This document shows, piece after piece, positions 1 to 12,185 of a DNA stretch of 64,000 nucleotides. A program made the translations under genes and the position numbers. The first letter of the stretch is position 1; the number at the start of each line of letters is the position of its first letter. The stretch covers positions 422,501 to 486,500 of the forward strand of contig JABMCL010003332.1 in NCBI GenBank assembly GCA_018857735.1, in the 5' to 3' direction. The notes beneath the pieces are model-generated. The model ran no database searches. It worked only from the letters and a program-made list of their open reading frames with translations, and had not been told where the DNA came from. This stretch comes from Alviniconcha marisindica. Taxonomy: Eukaryota; Mollusca; Gastropoda; Provannidae.

Positions 1-785
1 CCCATTGGTCATGTCCAGTCTGTCCCTTGGGTCACGTCCAGTCCATGTCCAGTTTTCACGTCCAGTCTGTCCATTGGGTCACGTCCAGTCTGTCTCTTGG
101 GCCATGTTGAGGCCAAATACAAGTCGTTATTTCTGTGGGTCATGTCAAGCCATCATATGTGTCACGTCCAGGCCAAACTCAAGCCATCATATCTGTGTGT
201 CATGTCAAGCCATCATATATGTGTGTCATGTCAAGCCGTCATATATGTGTGTCACGTCCAGGCCAAACTCAAGCCATCATATATGTGTGTCATGTCAAGC
301 CATCATATATGTGTGTCATGTCCAGGCCAAACTCAAGCCATTATATCTGTGTGTCATGTCCAGGCCAAACTCAAGCCATCATATATGTGTGTCATGTCAA
401 GCCATTATATTGCGTGTCATGTCCAGGCCAAACTCAAGCCATCATATCTGTATGTCATGTCAAGCCATCATATATGTGTGTCATGTCCAGGCCAAACTCA
501 AGCCATTATATCTGTGTCATGTCCAGGCCAAACTCAAGAGATTATATCTGCGTGTCATGTCCAGGCCAAACTCAAGCCATTATATCTGTGTGTCATGTCC
601 AGGCCAAACTCAAGCCATATATCTGTGTGTCATGTCCAGGCCAAACTCAAGCCATTATATCTGTGTGTCATGTCCAGGTCAAACTCAAGCCATTATATCT
701 GTGTGTCATGTCCAGGCCAAACTCAAGCCATTATATCTGTGTGTCATGTCCAGGCCAAACTCAAGCCATCCTATCTTTGTGCCAG
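1..785. repeat. Minisatellite, 38-bp and 26-bp interleaved units
   Basis: Tandem copies carry the core CAGGCCAAACTCAAGCCAT and alternate between a 38-bp form and a 26-bp form lacking the CAGGCCAAACT block. The first 130 bases hold an older relative (CACGTCCAGTCTGTCC). The long open frames across it come from repeat periodicity, not from a gene. Confidence 0.9.
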
Positions 786-1644
786 CAACAAAGGACCAGC
801 AAGAAGTCCGCCGTGTGTTGCACGGAATGAATTACCCGCCTTCCTGTGGTCACGGCTGGGTGGTGTTAAAGGTCTAGTCAACAGACACGCTTGACTGCTT
901 CACTTCTTACTCAGTGAAAGCCTGCCGCAAGAAGCCGCCGACACAAAAGTCAGTTGGACACGGGCCAGTGCACCGCAGGTCTGTTGTCAGCAGTCAGTTC
1001 AATACACCTGCTGGCAGGTAGGTCACAATGTGTGCGTTTATCGCCCGTGTGTGCCACTAGCTCCTGCCATGTAATTTAATGTAATGTAAAAGAGTATTTG
1101 TAAGGCCCTCACACCTAACGTGACCCCGAAGCGCACGATGGGGTTAGATACAGAAATGAACGCCGAAATGGGGTCTTCTTTGAGGGTCTTCCGAGCAGGT
1201 CAGAATATAGCCTTGCATTCTTCGCGTGCTGCCGGAATATTTCTTTCATTTCTTATTTCCGGTTCATTCTGTCCGGCTCTTCAGACTGAGCTTTTGGTGG
1301 TGTTTGTGAAATCATGGTGGGGTGGGTGGGGTGCGTGGGGTGCGTGGGTGGGGTGCGTGGGTAGGTGGGTGACGGGGAAGGGTGGAGGGGCATCCGTAAC
1401 GGGGTCACATGATCGTCTCAGTAACAGCAACTCTATTTCATTTAGTGACATTCTAAGTACACGAGTTATTTCCCTTATAACATACAACCGTCTTCACGAT
1501 TTATCGTTTCATTTCTTGCGAGAATTTCAGGAATATATGGAACTAACTCCGCATTGACCCCAGGCACTACTCAACTCTTTCGTCTTTAAAACAAAGTTAA
1601 AAACCGTCCTCTTTTCACAGTCATTCCACCCCAAGTAATCCTCA

Positions 1645-1647
<3 letters not shown>
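786..1647. other. Unique sequence with a short G-rich tract
   Basis: No gene is recognisable. Bases 1316-1382 are a GTGGGTGGGG-type tract able to form G-quadruplexes on the plus strand. The rest is unique DNA of mixed composition. Confidence 0.5.
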
Positions 1648-1701
<54 letters not shown>

Positions 1702-1796
1702 TGTGTGTGTGTTATGCAGTGACGTGCGTGCGTGCGTGCCTGTTTATGTGTATGTGCATGCATGTGGGTATGTGTATGTCAGTGTGCGGTGTGTGT

Positions 1797-1859
<63 letters not shown>

Positions 1860-1915
1860 CGTGTGTGTGTGTCAGTGTGTGTGCATGCGTGTGTGCGTGC
1901 GCGCGCGCATTGAGC
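1648..1915. repeat. (TG)n microsatellite, interrupted
   Basis: Two long TG runs (1648-1712 and 1790-1915) are separated by degenerate GTGC/GTAT repeats. Confidence 0.95.
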
Positions 1916-2012
1916 GCAATAAATCAATTTTTCGTTGTTACGGCAAAAAGGATGCCTGCCATCCTGAGAAGGAGCCAGAATGTCGCCTCCACCAAGACTA
2001 AGCAGCTCTTCT

Positions 2013-2295
2013 GCAGGGCCGTGGTCTGACAGCTCTCCTGCAGGGCCGTGGTCTGACAGCTCTCCTGCAGGGCCGTGGTCTGACAACTCTATTACAGGGC
2101 CGTGGTCTGACAGCTCTCCTACAGGGCCGTGGTCTGACAGCTCCCCTACAGGGCCATGGTCTGACAGCTCTCCTACAGGGCCATGGTCTGACAGCTCTCC
2201 TACAGGGCCGTGGTCTGACAGCTCTCCTACAGGGCCGTGGTCTGACAGCTCTCCTACAGGGCCATGGTCTGACAGCTCTCCTACAGGCCGTGAAC
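2013..2295. repeat. 27-bp minisatellite, about 10 copies
   Basis: The unit contains CAGGGCCGTGGTCTGACAG. Because 27 is divisible by three, both strands stay open across it, but nothing suggests a gene. Confidence 0.9.
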
Positions 2296-2458
2296 TGACA
2301 GCTCCCCTAATAATAATGTACATTTATCATGCGCTCATCAACGCCCTGAGCGCTCACATGATACATATTAACTTAAATATGATATTCTATACACATGTAG
2401 AGCATAGTCCTACCAAAAACAATTTATATAAAGTATTATACAAAAACCAAAACGCACT

Positions 2459-2494
2459 ACAAATACACACACTCACACACACACACACGCACTG

Positions 2495-2532
<38 letters not shown>
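2459..2532. repeat. (CA)n microsatellite
   Basis: CA dinucleotides with a few interruptions. Confidence 0.95.
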
Positions 2533-2533
<1 letters not shown>

Positions 2534-2559
2534 GCCATAATCTGACACCTCTCCTACAC

Positions 2560-2690
2560 GACCATGCTGTGACCCATCACTGACAATGCAATACAGTGTG
2601 GGACCCTCATAGCAGCAAGCACATCTCCACTCCAGCACTGACAAAGTCCTGAGAAGGGCAGTGTGCCTAATTGTCCTGAACTGACATTGC
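2560..2690 (+). mobile_element. LINE-derived fragment
   Basis: Bases around 2598-2685 match, in inverted orientation, the segment near 7960-8060 inside the minus-strand LINE remnant (shared core AGCACATCTCCACTC). This short piece is therefore a second copy of the same dispersed element. It is too short to code for anything. Confidence 0.5.
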
Positions 2691-2762
2691 TAAGTGTTGC
2701 AGACCTGCAATGTCAGGTGAACTGGCCCACCTTAGAACCCTGATGCCAGTTTACACGACTCA

Positions 2763-2906
2763 CAGGTGTGTACAAGACATCCACCGGACAAGCAGACAGG
2801 TGTGTACAGGGCATCCACCGGACAAGCAGACAGGTGTGTACAGGACATCCACCGGACAAGCAGACAGGTGTGTACAGGACATCCACCGGACAAGCAGACA
2901 GGTGTG
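2763..2906. repeat. 36-bp minisatellite, 4 copies
   Basis: Near-identical units carry GACATCCACCGGACAAGCAG. Confidence 0.9.
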
Positions 2907-2995
2907 AGGCGCCCAGCCCTCAAAGCAAAGGACGGGAAGGAGCAGCAACCACAGCCTGCAGAACCAATGCTGCTGCTGCCGTGCTGTCCACAAAA

Positions 2996-3645
2996 ACAAC
3001 ACATCGTTCTGACCATTGTTGAGAAACAACACATCATTCTGACCATTGTTGAGAAACAACACATCATTCTGACCATTGTTGAGAAACAACACATCATTCT
3101 GACCATTGTTGAGAAACAACACATCATTCTGACCATTGTTGAGAAACAACACATCATTCTGACCATTGTTGAGAAACAACACATCATTCTGACCATTGTT
3201 GAGAAACAACACATCATTCTGACCATTGTTGAGAAACAACACATCATTCTGACCATTGTTGAGAAACAACACATCATTCTGACCATTGTTGAGAAACAAC
3301 ACATCATTCTGACCATTGTTGAGAAACAACACAGCATTCTGACCATTGTTGAGAAACAACACAGCATTCTGACCATTGTTGAGAAACAACACAGCATTCT
3401 GACCATTATTCAGAAACAACATAGTATTCTGACCATTATTCAGAAACAACATAGTATTCTGACCATTATTCAGAAACAACACAGTATTCTGACCATTATT
3501 CAGAAACAACATAGTATTCTGACCATTATTCAGAAACAACATAGTATTCTGACCATTATTCAGAAACAACATAGTATTCTGACCATTAACAACACATTAG
3601 TCTGCCCATTGTTCAGAAACAACACATGATTCTGACCATTATTCA
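2996..3645. repeat. 30-bp minisatellite, about 21 copies
   Basis: The unit contains CATTCTGACCATTGTTGAG. Copies fall into ordered blocks of variants (CATCATT, then CAGCATT, then TAGTATT with ATTATTCAG), which suggests expansion by block duplication. Because the unit is a multiple of three, long open frames appear on both strands; these are not genes. Confidence 0.95.
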
Positions 3646-3932
3646 GTTTGGGACCTTCAATCCAGTGGTGTCATCAAACCAACAATAACATCTCTCCCCC
3701 CCCCACCACCCTGTTGTTGTTGCTGCTGCTGCTGTTGTTGTTGTTGATGATGATGTTGTTGTTGTTGTTGCTGCTGCTGCTATTGTTGTTGTTGATGATG
3801 ATGTTGTTGCTGCTGCTGTTCTTTCTTTCCAATGTTAGGCAGACCCCCCCCCCCCAACCGCCTTCCATCCCTGTAAATGACAGCTATGGTTAGAATTTTT
3901 CGCCGATGGTCATAACAGAAGAAGGCGTAGCT
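3646..3932. repeat. (GTT/GCT/GAT)n trinucleotide tract
   Basis: Bases 3712-3822 are a trinucleotide run of GTT, GCT and GAT, bracketed by two poly-C stretches near 3697 and 3845. No gene is seen around it. Confidence 0.9.
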
Positions 3933-4180
3933 CTGACAGTGAAAACCAACAGAGTTCATTCTTTATAATAGTGTGAGCATTCTATTTATAGATGATAAAC
4001 AGGGACAGCTGACAGTGAAAACCAACAGAGTTCATTCTTTATAATAGTGTGAGCATTCTATTTATAGATGATAAACAGGGACAGCTGACAGTGGAAACCA
4101 ACACAGTTCATTCTTTATGACCGTGTGAGCATTCTATTTATAGATGGTAAACAGGGACAGCTCTGACAGTGGAAACCAAC
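3933..4180. repeat. 76-bp repeat, 3.2 copies
   Basis: Units start near 3935, 4011 and 4087, each carrying GTGAGCATTCTATTTATAGA. Confidence 0.85.
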
Positions 4181-4256
4181 TACAGACAATACAACTGTAT
4201 AGCTTTAATGGTGGACACAACCTGCCAAGTGTGTAAAATGTTCCTTTCACAGTGGT

Positions 4257-4835
4257 AGCAAGCTAATGTTGTACTAAAATATCAAAAGTAGCAAGCTAAT
4301 GTTGTACTAAAATATCAAAAGTAGCAAGCTAATGTTGTACTAAAATATCAAAAGTAGCAAGCTAATGTTGTACTAAAATATCAAAAGTAGCAAGCTAATG
4401 TTGTACTAAAATATCAAAAGTAGCAAGCTAATGTTGTACTAAAATATCAAAAGTAGCAAGCTAATGTTGTACTAAACTACTAAAAGTACAAGCTAATGTT
4501 GTACTAAACTATCAAAAGTAGCAAGCTATTGTTGTACTAAACTACTAAAAGTAGCAAGCTAATGTTGTAGTAACAAGCTAATGTTGTACTAAACTACTAA
4601 AAGTAGCAAGCTAATGTTGTACTAAACTATCAAAAGTAGCAAGCTAATGTTGTACTAAACTACTAAAAGTAGCAAGCTAATGTTGTACTAAACTATCAAA
4701 AGTAGCAAGCTAATGTTGTACTAAACTACTAAAAGTAGCAAGCTAATGTTGTACTAAACTATCAAAAGTAGCAAGCTAATGTTGTATTAAACTACTAAAA
4801 GTAGCAAGGTAATGTACTAAACTATCAAAAGGTAA
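4257..4835. repeat. 31 to 33-bp minisatellite
   Basis: Units contain GTAGCAAGCTAATGTTGTAC. The first half is uniform (AAAATATC). The second half alternates ACTATC and ACTACT forms, a higher-order dimer. Confidence 0.9.
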
Positions 4836-4915
4836 GCACAGCTTTGACAGTGGGAACAAGCTCTAAACCATGAACAGGTAGAGCTTTGACAGTGTGAACC
4901 AACAACAGTTAGAAC

Positions 4916-5300
4916 TCAATCGTACCTGGACTTTACAGAACTCAATGGTACCTGGATTTTATAGAACTCATGGTACCTGGACTTTATAGAACTCAATGGT
5001 ACCTGGACTTTATAGAACTCATGGTACCTGGACTTTAGAGAACTCAATGGTACCTGGACTTTATAGAACTCAATGGTACCTGGACTTTACAGAACTCAAT
5101 GGTACCTGGACTTTACAGAACTCAATGGTACCTGGACTTTACAGAACTCATGGTACCTGGACTTTACAGAACTCAATGGTACCTGGACTTTACAGAACTC
5201 AATGGTACCTGGACTTTACAGAACTCATGGTACCTGGACTTTACAGAACTCATGGTACCTGGACTTTACAGAACTCATGGTACCTGGACTTTATCACCCT
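4916..5300. repeat. 25/26-bp minisatellite
   Basis: Units contain GGTACCTGGACTTTACAG and mix lengths (ACTCAATGG versus ACTCATGG), about 15 copies. Confidence 0.9.
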
Positions 5301-5744
5301 GTGGACTGCACAATGTCAGCCCAGCACAATCAATCATCTGTCATGAGAACATTCCAACTGAAAACTCTTCTCATGTAAACCCCTACTCACAGTCAGACTC
5401 AAGTCAGATCATCTACAAAATCAGTTAATACACAAATACAAAACAAAACAAAACACACCCACCCACACCCACACCCACACCCACACACATCAAACATTTT
5501 TTCTTTTTCTTTTCTTTTTTGAAGACTTAGTCCCTTGAATATAGCCCTGTCTAAAAACAACAAAGGGTCGGAGTAGGCCATGATGGTAACATCAACCATT
5601 CCATCTGATCTACTGATGCGTGTTTCAGATCCTTGGTCCGCTTTGATGGTGTTGTCTGTGACAGCGTGATTTCCTGAAAGCACTGTCAACTGGTTTCCTG
5701 GCTGTCATCAAGTTTCAACTCACACCTCCCTCCAGAAGGCCGGT
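5301..5744. other. Unique sequence, no gene recognised
   Basis: The stretch holds a short CCCACA-rich tract near 5455-5487 and otherwise unremarkable DNA. Confidence 0.4.
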
Positions 5745-6318
5745 ACCCTGCAGCTGACCCTGCTCAGCTTCGCCCAACACTGCAGCATTCAGAGCTGACC
5801 CTGCTCAGCTTCGCCCAACACTGCAGCATTCAGAGCTGACCCTGCTGAGCTTCGCCCAACACTGCAGCATTCAGAGCTGACCCTGCTGACCCTGCTGAGC
5901 TTCGCCCAACACTGCAGCATTCAGAGCTGACCCTGCTGACCCTGCTGAGCTTCGCCCAACACTGCAGCATTCAGAGCTGACCCTGCTGAGCTTCGCCCAA
6001 CACTGCAGCATTCAGAGCTGACCCTGCTGAGCTTCGCCCAACACTGCAGCATTCAGAGCTGACCCTGCTGAGCTTCGCCCAACATTGCAGCATTCAGAGC
6101 TGACCCTGCTGAGCTTCGCCCAACACTGCAGCATTCAGTTCGCCCAACACTGCAGCATTCAGTTCGCCCAACACTGCAGCATTCAGAGCTGACCCTGCTG
6201 AGCTTCGCCCAACACTGCAGCATTCAGTTCGCCCAACACTGCAGCATTCAGTTCGCCCAACACTGCAGCATTCAGTTCGCCCAACACTGCAGCATTCAGA
6301 GCTGACCCTGCTGAGTGA
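5745..6318. repeat. 41-bp minisatellite with 24-bp deletion variants
   Basis: Full units contain CTTCGCCCAACACTGCAGC. A 24-bp shortened unit is amplified near 6130-6300, so the array holds two period lengths. Confidence 0.9.
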
Positions 6319-6456
6319 GCAAGCCTTCGGTGATCCGGACTTGTCCATGTTCAAACCAAGAAGCCAGACAATGGACTATAACAACAGACTGTCTAGGCTG
6401 CCCGATCTCATAAGGGCCCAGAGCACTTACAAAGACATAAGGATACACTCATTTCA

Positions 6457-6458
<2 letters not shown>

Positions 6459-6514
<56 letters not shown>

Positions 6515-6571
6515 CCAGACGCACCCGTGCACACCAAGACACACACACACATGCACACACACACACACATG

Positions 6572-6621
<50 letters not shown>
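6459..6621. repeat. (CA)n microsatellite in a LINE 3' tail
   Basis: CA runs lie between the conserved tail segments of the minus-strand LINE. Confidence 0.95.
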
Positions 6622-6884
6622 CCACACACACTACAAATACATGCATTCCTGGTGATGGATTGGTAAAACGACAGATCAGTTTGCAGAGGAGAAGAGATGA
6701 GGTTTCAGTTTTGACTTAAGAGAAGAGAGTGAAGACGAATGCCTGACAGAGAGAGGAAGGGAGTTCCAGACCACAGGTCCGATGCATTGAAAGGATCTCT
6801 GCCCCAGGGTCCTCCTGCCCATCCCAGGAACACGGAAGACTTGAGTATCCGCGGCTGTGCAAAGAGAGCAAGAAGGAGAGTAGA

Positions 6885-7640
6885 GATGAAGTAACTCAGA
6901 GAGGTATGGAGGAGGTACAAGGAGAGTAGAGATGAAGTAACTCAGAGAGGTATGGAGGAGGTACAAGGAGAGTAGAGATGAAGTAACTCAGAGAGGTATG
7001 GAGGAGGTACAAGGAGAGCAGAGATGAAGTAACTCAGAGAGGTATGGAGGAGGTACAAGGAGAGCAGAGATGAAGTAACTCAGAGAGGTATGGAGGAGGT
7101 ACAAGGAGAGTAGAGATGAAGTAACTCAGAGAGGTATGGAGGAGGTACAAGGAGAGTAGAGATGAAGTAACTCAGAGAGGTATGGAGGAGGTACAAGGAG
7201 AGTAGAGATGAAGTAACTCAGAGAGGTATGGAGGAGGTACAAGGAGAGCAGAGATGAAGTAACTCAGAGAGGTATGGAGGAGGTACAAGGAGAGTAGAGA
7301 TGAAGTAACTCAGAGAGGTATGGAGGAGGTACAAGGAGAGTAGAGATGAAGTAACTCAGAGAGGTATGGAGGAGGTACAAGGAGAGCAGAGATGAAGTAA
7401 CTCAGAGAGGTATGGAGGAGTGTACAAGGAGAGCAGAGATGAAGTAACTCAGAGGGAGGAGGACATGAAGAGAGAGAGGTGAAGTAACTCAGGTATGGAG
7501 GAGGTACAAGGAGAGTAGAGATGAAGTACTCAGAGAGGTATGGAGGAGCTGACAGAAGAGAGTAGAGATGAAGTAACTCAGAGAGGTATGGAGGAGTTGT
7601 ACGAGAAACAAGGCGAGTAGAGATGAAGTAACCCAGAGAG
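6885..7640. repeat. 46-bp minisatellite derived from LINE coding sequence
   Basis: About 16 copies with core GTAACTCAGAGAGGTATGGA. On the minus strand the unit translates to the PPYLSELLHLYSP segment of the retrotransposon's reverse-transcriptase tail, so the array came from tandem duplication within the element. The unit length is not a multiple of three. Confidence 0.9.
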
Positions 7641-8120
7641 GTATGGAGGAGCTGTACCAGAAACAATGTGGACGCAGATGAGAGCTGTTTTGTATTGAAT
7701 CCGGCTGCTGATTGGTAGCCAGTGGAGATCGTAGAGAAAAGGAGTGATGTGGGCAGATTTAGGAACTTTGAAAATGAGGCGAGCTGAGCAGTTTATCACT
7801 CTTCGAATTTGATCAAGAAGAACCGGAGGAGAGCCAGCAAGGACAGCATTACAGTGATCAAGCCTGGAGAGGACAAGGGAGGAAAGGAGTTTCGGTGGCT
7901 TCAAAGGAAAGATAGTGTCGGATTGAACCGATCCACCTGATCTCCAGGTACGCAAGTTGACAGAGTTCAGGACAAGGCACTCTGCCCTTCTCAGAACTTT
8001 CTCGATGCCAGAGTGGAGATGTGCTTGCTGCTGTGAGGGTCCCACACTGCACGACCATTCCTCCATCAACCTGCTGAAGAGAAAGAAGACTGTCAGTCTC
8101 AGTGACGGTTTCCGACTCTC

Positions 8121-8569
8121 TGTCCAGAAGACAAGGCAGCAGCTGGCCTCACAGTAGTCACAGTAGTCACAGTAGCCGTCAAGCACCAGCAACTGCCAAA
8201 GGAGAAACTTGTACTTTGTCGTGATAGTTTTCACAAAAAAGATTGGAGAATTTTCAGTCCAAAAAAAACCCAAAAAAAGGCAGGAGGAGACTGGGCCATT
8301 CGCAGAAAGATGACAAAAGATCAGCAGAACTAGACAGCTCTAAGAACAAGTGAGGAGATACAAAATGGGAACCAGACGACAACCCTGAGATTCCAGACAG
8401 GAGAAACACATCAGACATTGCCAATCCCTGGCCAAACTTTTGGAGGTAGCAAAATCTAGGGTGTTTTTCTCTCAGTGGGAGCAAGCTGTAAACCATAAAA
8501 ATACAGTTTACAGTTCTAGCTGAGCTACCTTGGGACTGGGAGTGGGATTGGGAGTGGGAGCAACTATAA
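8121..8569. other. Unique sequence
   Basis: No gene or known repeat is recognised. A short triple repeat CACAGTAGT lies near 8150-8175. Confidence 0.4.
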
Positions 8570-8970
8570 ACTGTATCACTTTTACACTGGTACAAACACA
8601 ACTATGAAATGAATCAGTTTTACACTGGTACAAACACAACTATGAAATGAATCATTTTTACACTGGTACAAACACAACTACTATAAAATGAATCACTTTT
8701 ACACTGGTACAAACACAAATATAAATCACTTTTACACTGGTACAAACATAACTATAAAATGAATCACTTTTACACTGGTACAAACACAACTATAAAATGA
8801 ATCACTTTTACACAACTATAAAATGAATCACTTTTACACTGGTACAAACACAACTATAAAATGAATCATTTTTACACTGGTACAAACACAACTATAAAAT
8901 GAATCACTTTTACACTGATACAAACACAACTATAAAATGAATCACTTTTACACTGGTAGTGGTACATATG
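8570..8970. repeat. 37-bp minisatellite
   Basis: About 11 copies with core TTTTACACTGGTACAAACAC, some shortened. The array lies downstream of the zinc-finger stop codon and may fall within its 3' UTR. Confidence 0.9.
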
Positions 8971-9117
8971 TCAAAGGAGCTAGAGAGTTTATCACTTTTA
9001 TGGCATAAATGAGCTATTAATATTATTAAGTATTGGACAGAGTGTTACTGTACACTGTCCAGCAGATCTCCCAACACACTGGGAGCAAGTTACAGACAGA
9101 GCAAAGTGTACGGCTCG

Positions 9118-10035
9118 TCACAAAGTGGGGTTTTCTTCCTTCGCCTTTTTGACGTGGCTGTGGCGCAACAGGTGGCGCTTCAGGTGGGCTGCATGCTTGA
9201 ACTGCGCTGTGCACTGGTCACACTGGTACGGTCTGACGTTGCTGTGACTCTTCATGTGTTTCTTCAGCACCGAGGAATCTGTGAAGGCCGCAGGGCACAA
9301 GTCGCACTTTTGGTTCTTCTCACCGCTGTGGATCCTCAGGTGTCTTTTCAGGTAGGAAGACTGCTTGAATTCGGCGGCACACTGGTCGCACTTGAACGGT
9401 TTCTCGTCGCTGTGGATGGTCTTGTGTCTGGTAAGGCCGGAGGACTGAGCAAACTGCGAGGGACACTGGTCGCACCTGAAGGGCTTCTCACCGGTGTGCA
9501 TGCGGATGTGGTTCTCCAGGTGAGCGGGCACGGCGAAAGCGGCGGGACACAGCAGGCACTTGTAGCCCTTCTGCCCCGTGTGCACGATGCTGTGCTCCTT
9601 CAGCTTGGAGCAGTGCTTGAACACTTTGGAACACTCCCCGCACTTCACCGACCGCTCAGCCACGTTGTGCCTGGCGATGTGCTGCTTTAGTTTCGCCGGC
9701 AGCCCGAAGGCATCGGAGCACACACCGCAGTGGTACAGTTTGGGGCCGCTGCCACTCTCCTCCTCCACCGTGGACTCCGAGTCGGACGTCTCAAGCGCGG
9801 CACAGTTGGCCCCTCTTTCCCTGCGGGTCAGGAAGTGTATGGGCAAAGTGCTGTCCACCTCATCCTCCGCCGCCCCAGCTGGGCTCGGACGTTCAGCCGG
9901 GCTGTGACCTTCGCTGTCCGCGCCGCCCTCTTTCTTCTCAGGCCCCTCAACGCTGACCTTGCTGTCAGCAGCTCCGTACACAGAGTCATCATCACTGGGC
10001 TCCACTTTCACTTCATGCAACAGTTCTGACTCCAT
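9118..10035 (-). CDS. C2H2 zinc-finger protein, seven fingers
   Basis: One open exon encodes an acidic, proline- and serine-rich N-terminal region followed by seven consecutive C2H2 fingers. Counting from the chosen Met (MESELLHEVKVEP), the fingers run from about residue 103 to residue 292. All Cys-Cys-His-His sets are intact and most linkers resemble TGEKP (HTGEKPFRCDQC, HSGEKNQKC). Such proteins normally bind DNA in the nucleus as transcription regulators; target and role are unknown. There is no KRAB, BTB or ZAD domain in this exon. The frame stays open up to 10098, giving an alternative Met 21 codons upstream. I prefer the inner Met because a possible acceptor (GGGCAGCAG) precedes it and the upstream residues look like translated minisatellite. 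The VKVEPSD stretch resembles a sumoylation site. A 5' non-coding exon upstream is likely. Confidence 0.85.
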   Translation of the reverse strand: MESELLHEVKVEPSDDDSVYGAADSKVSVEGPEKKEGGADSEGHSPAERPSPAGAAEDEVDSTLPIHFLTRRERGANCAALETSDSESTVEEESGSGPKLYHCGVCSDAFGLPAKLKQHIARHNVAERSVKCGECSKVFKHCSKLKEHSIVHTGQKGYKCLLCPAAFAVPAHLENHIRMHTGEKPFRCDQCPSQFAQSSGLTRHKTIHSDEKPFKCDQCAAEFKQSSYLKRHLRIHSGEKNQKCDLCPAAFTDSSVLKKHMKSHSNVRPYQCDQCTAQFKHAAHLKRHLLRHSHVKKAKEENPTL

Positions 10036-10094
10036 TTCATGGACGTTCTGCTGCCCAAACTGGTGACTGACACGCTGATGATGAGTGTGGACGG

Positions 10095-10340
10095 TCACTC
10101 ACTGACCGCTCAGGTTGTCTGGTGATGTCCACACTGATGTCCACACTGACAGCACAGGTTATCTGGTGATGTCCACACGGACCGCTCAGGTTGTCTGGCG
10201 ATGTCCACACTGATGTCCACACTGCTGACGCAATGATGATGGGACTGGGATTGGACGGTCACACACTGACCGCACAGCTTGTCTGGTGATGTCCACACTG
10301 ATGTCCACACTGATGTCCACACCGCTGACCTGTGCAGACA
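10095..10340. repeat. Minisatellite of GATGTCCACACT units
   Basis: Irregular units built from GATGTCCACACTGATGTCC and CAGGTTGTCTGGT lie immediately 5' of the zinc-finger coding exon, probably in its preceding intron or 5' UTR. Confidence 0.85.
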
Positions 10341-11238
10341 GGAACACGCAGTCACTTGCAGGAAACAGCCTGGTGGATACCTGTACAGCGCAGTGTCTGT
10401 GGGAAAAGATAATACATTGATTTAGAAATAATTTTCCTTTTAATGCCCAAAATATGCAAAGTTCATAATAATATTAATACAGAATTCTTAATCTTACAAA
10501 GTGCCATTCTCTAACATGAGTTAAACTCACTGTGCTGTACAAACAACTTCACAAAAGCCATATTTACATGCAAACAGAATCTTAAATGCAGTATTCTACC
10601 ATTTATAAACACAATCAGTAACTCACCTAGCATTAAAGATATATCAGAAAAAGTCACCATTTATCCAAGCACATAAAAATAAAAATAAATTAAGGGTATT
10701 TTCTGAATGTTATGATAAATATTGTTTGTGGAAAATGTCAATAACAGCTGTTTTCAGTTAAATAACTTAAATTGTTAAAAGGAGTTATATGTTTTAGTAC
10801 TTTTAGTTTACCCTGACGTGTTTCATCTGGAATTTGTTTTGTTTATTTGACTGATCAAACATCAAATTCATACAGGTTTGAATTTTGAGGGCTGGCACCC
10901 CAAACATAATGTGAGAACTATGACACTTAACAGAGACCAAATCTAGCAAGGTGCAAAGAATGGGTACGTTTTCAGACAAATGTGTTCCATTCTTCCAATA
11001 ATAACTCTGAATGTAATGCCGACACTCTTCCAAGCACTGGACAAGAAAACAACAACTCAAAAAAAGATAAGTTCTTTCCTTTCTCATCTCATTTTTCATC
11101 ATTTTTAACCGTTTAACTGTTGTTTGTCATTTTGTTGCTTAATGAAGGGGATTACCCCCAAAATGTGCAGATTGTGTGTCTGTGTCATAATAAATAAGTG
11201 TTCTTTTGAATCTTTTATGTGTTTGACTCTGAACTCTG
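10341..11238. other. AT-rich unique sequence
   Basis: No gene is recognised. A 99-codon minus-strand open frame at 10803-11102 lacks any family signature and is probably chance. This region may hold 5' flanking DNA of the zinc-finger gene. Confidence 0.4.

Positions 11239-11301
<63 letters not shown>
11239..11301. repeat. (AT)n microsatellite
   Basis: Uninterrupted AT run of about 60 bases. Confidence 0.97.
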
Positions 11302-11304
<3 letters not shown>

Positions 11305-11404
11305 GATCTCTGTGTTTTGATCTGTCAGGAGCACTTGCGTTGAATTCTGTTTATGAAAATGAAAGTCATTCTCAGCACCATACAGTCTGCCAGCCTGAAT
11401 GTCT

Positions 11405-12185
11405 CTGTTCCAGTCAGGTGTGACCTGTTCCAGTCAGGTATGATCTGATCCAGTCAGGTGTGACCTGTTCCAGTCAGGTATGATCTGTTCCAGTCAGGTG
11501 TGACCTGTTCCAGTTGGGTATGACCTGTTTCAGTCAGGTGTGACCTGTTCCAGTCACGAATGATCTGGTATGATCTGTTCCAGTCAGGTGTGACCTGTTC
11601 CAGTCAGGTGTGACCTGTTCCAGTCAGGTATGATCTGATCCAGTCAGGTGTGACCTGTTCCAGTCAGGTATGACCTGTTCCAGTCAGGTATTACCTGTTC
11701 CAGTAAGGTGTGACCTGTTCCAGTCATGCTCTGTTCCAGTCAGGTGTGACCTGTCCCAGTCAGGTATGACCTGTTCCAGTCAGGTATTACCTGTTCCAGT
11801 CAGGCATGACCTGTTCCAGTCAGGTATGATCTGTTCCAGTCAGGTGAGACCTGTTCCAGTCAGGTATGACCTGTTCCAGTCAGGTGTGACCTGTTCCAGT
11901 CAGGTATGACCTGATCCAGTCAGGTATGACCTGTTCCAGTCAGGTATGACCTGTTCCAGTCATGCTCTGTTCCAGTCAGGTGTTACCTGTTCCAGTCAGG
12001 TGTGATCTGTTCCAGTCAGGTATGATCTGTTCCAGTCAGGTATAACCTGTTCCAGTCAGGTGTGACCTGTTATATGACCTGTTCCAGTCAGGTATGACCT
12101 GTTCCAGTCAGGTATGACCTGTTCCAGTCTGGTATGACCTGTTCCTGTCAGGTATGATCTGTTCCAGTCATGTATGATCTGTTGT
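11405..12185. repeat. 20-bp minisatellite, about 38 copies
   Basis: Unit of the form GACCTGTTCCAGTCAGGTNT with point variants (TGATCTG, TTACCTG). Confidence 0.95.

Larger units (their letters stand above)
6404..8120 (-). mobile_element. CR1/L2-like LINE remnant, 3' end
   Basis: The minus strand encodes the C-terminal tail of a non-LTR retrotransposon reverse transcriptase. It reads SRLDHCNAVLAGSPP, then HITPFLYDLHWLPI, then TAPPYLS near 7660-7880. The end of the protein (GQRSFQCIGPVVWNSLPLS) is at 6676-6830, followed by a 3' tail with a (TG)n run and a TGTAAGTGCTCTGGGC motif near 6410. The 5' part, including the catalytic core, is absent, so the copy is dead. A 46-bp array (6885-7640) has grown inside the coding tail. 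The same tail family appears at 39655-40095. Confidence 0.8.

Noticed and set aside
2766..3629. Repetitive frame of 287 codons (KQHIILTIVE units)
   Set aside because: The 30-bp unit is a multiple of three, so both strands are open; no start context or homolog is evident.
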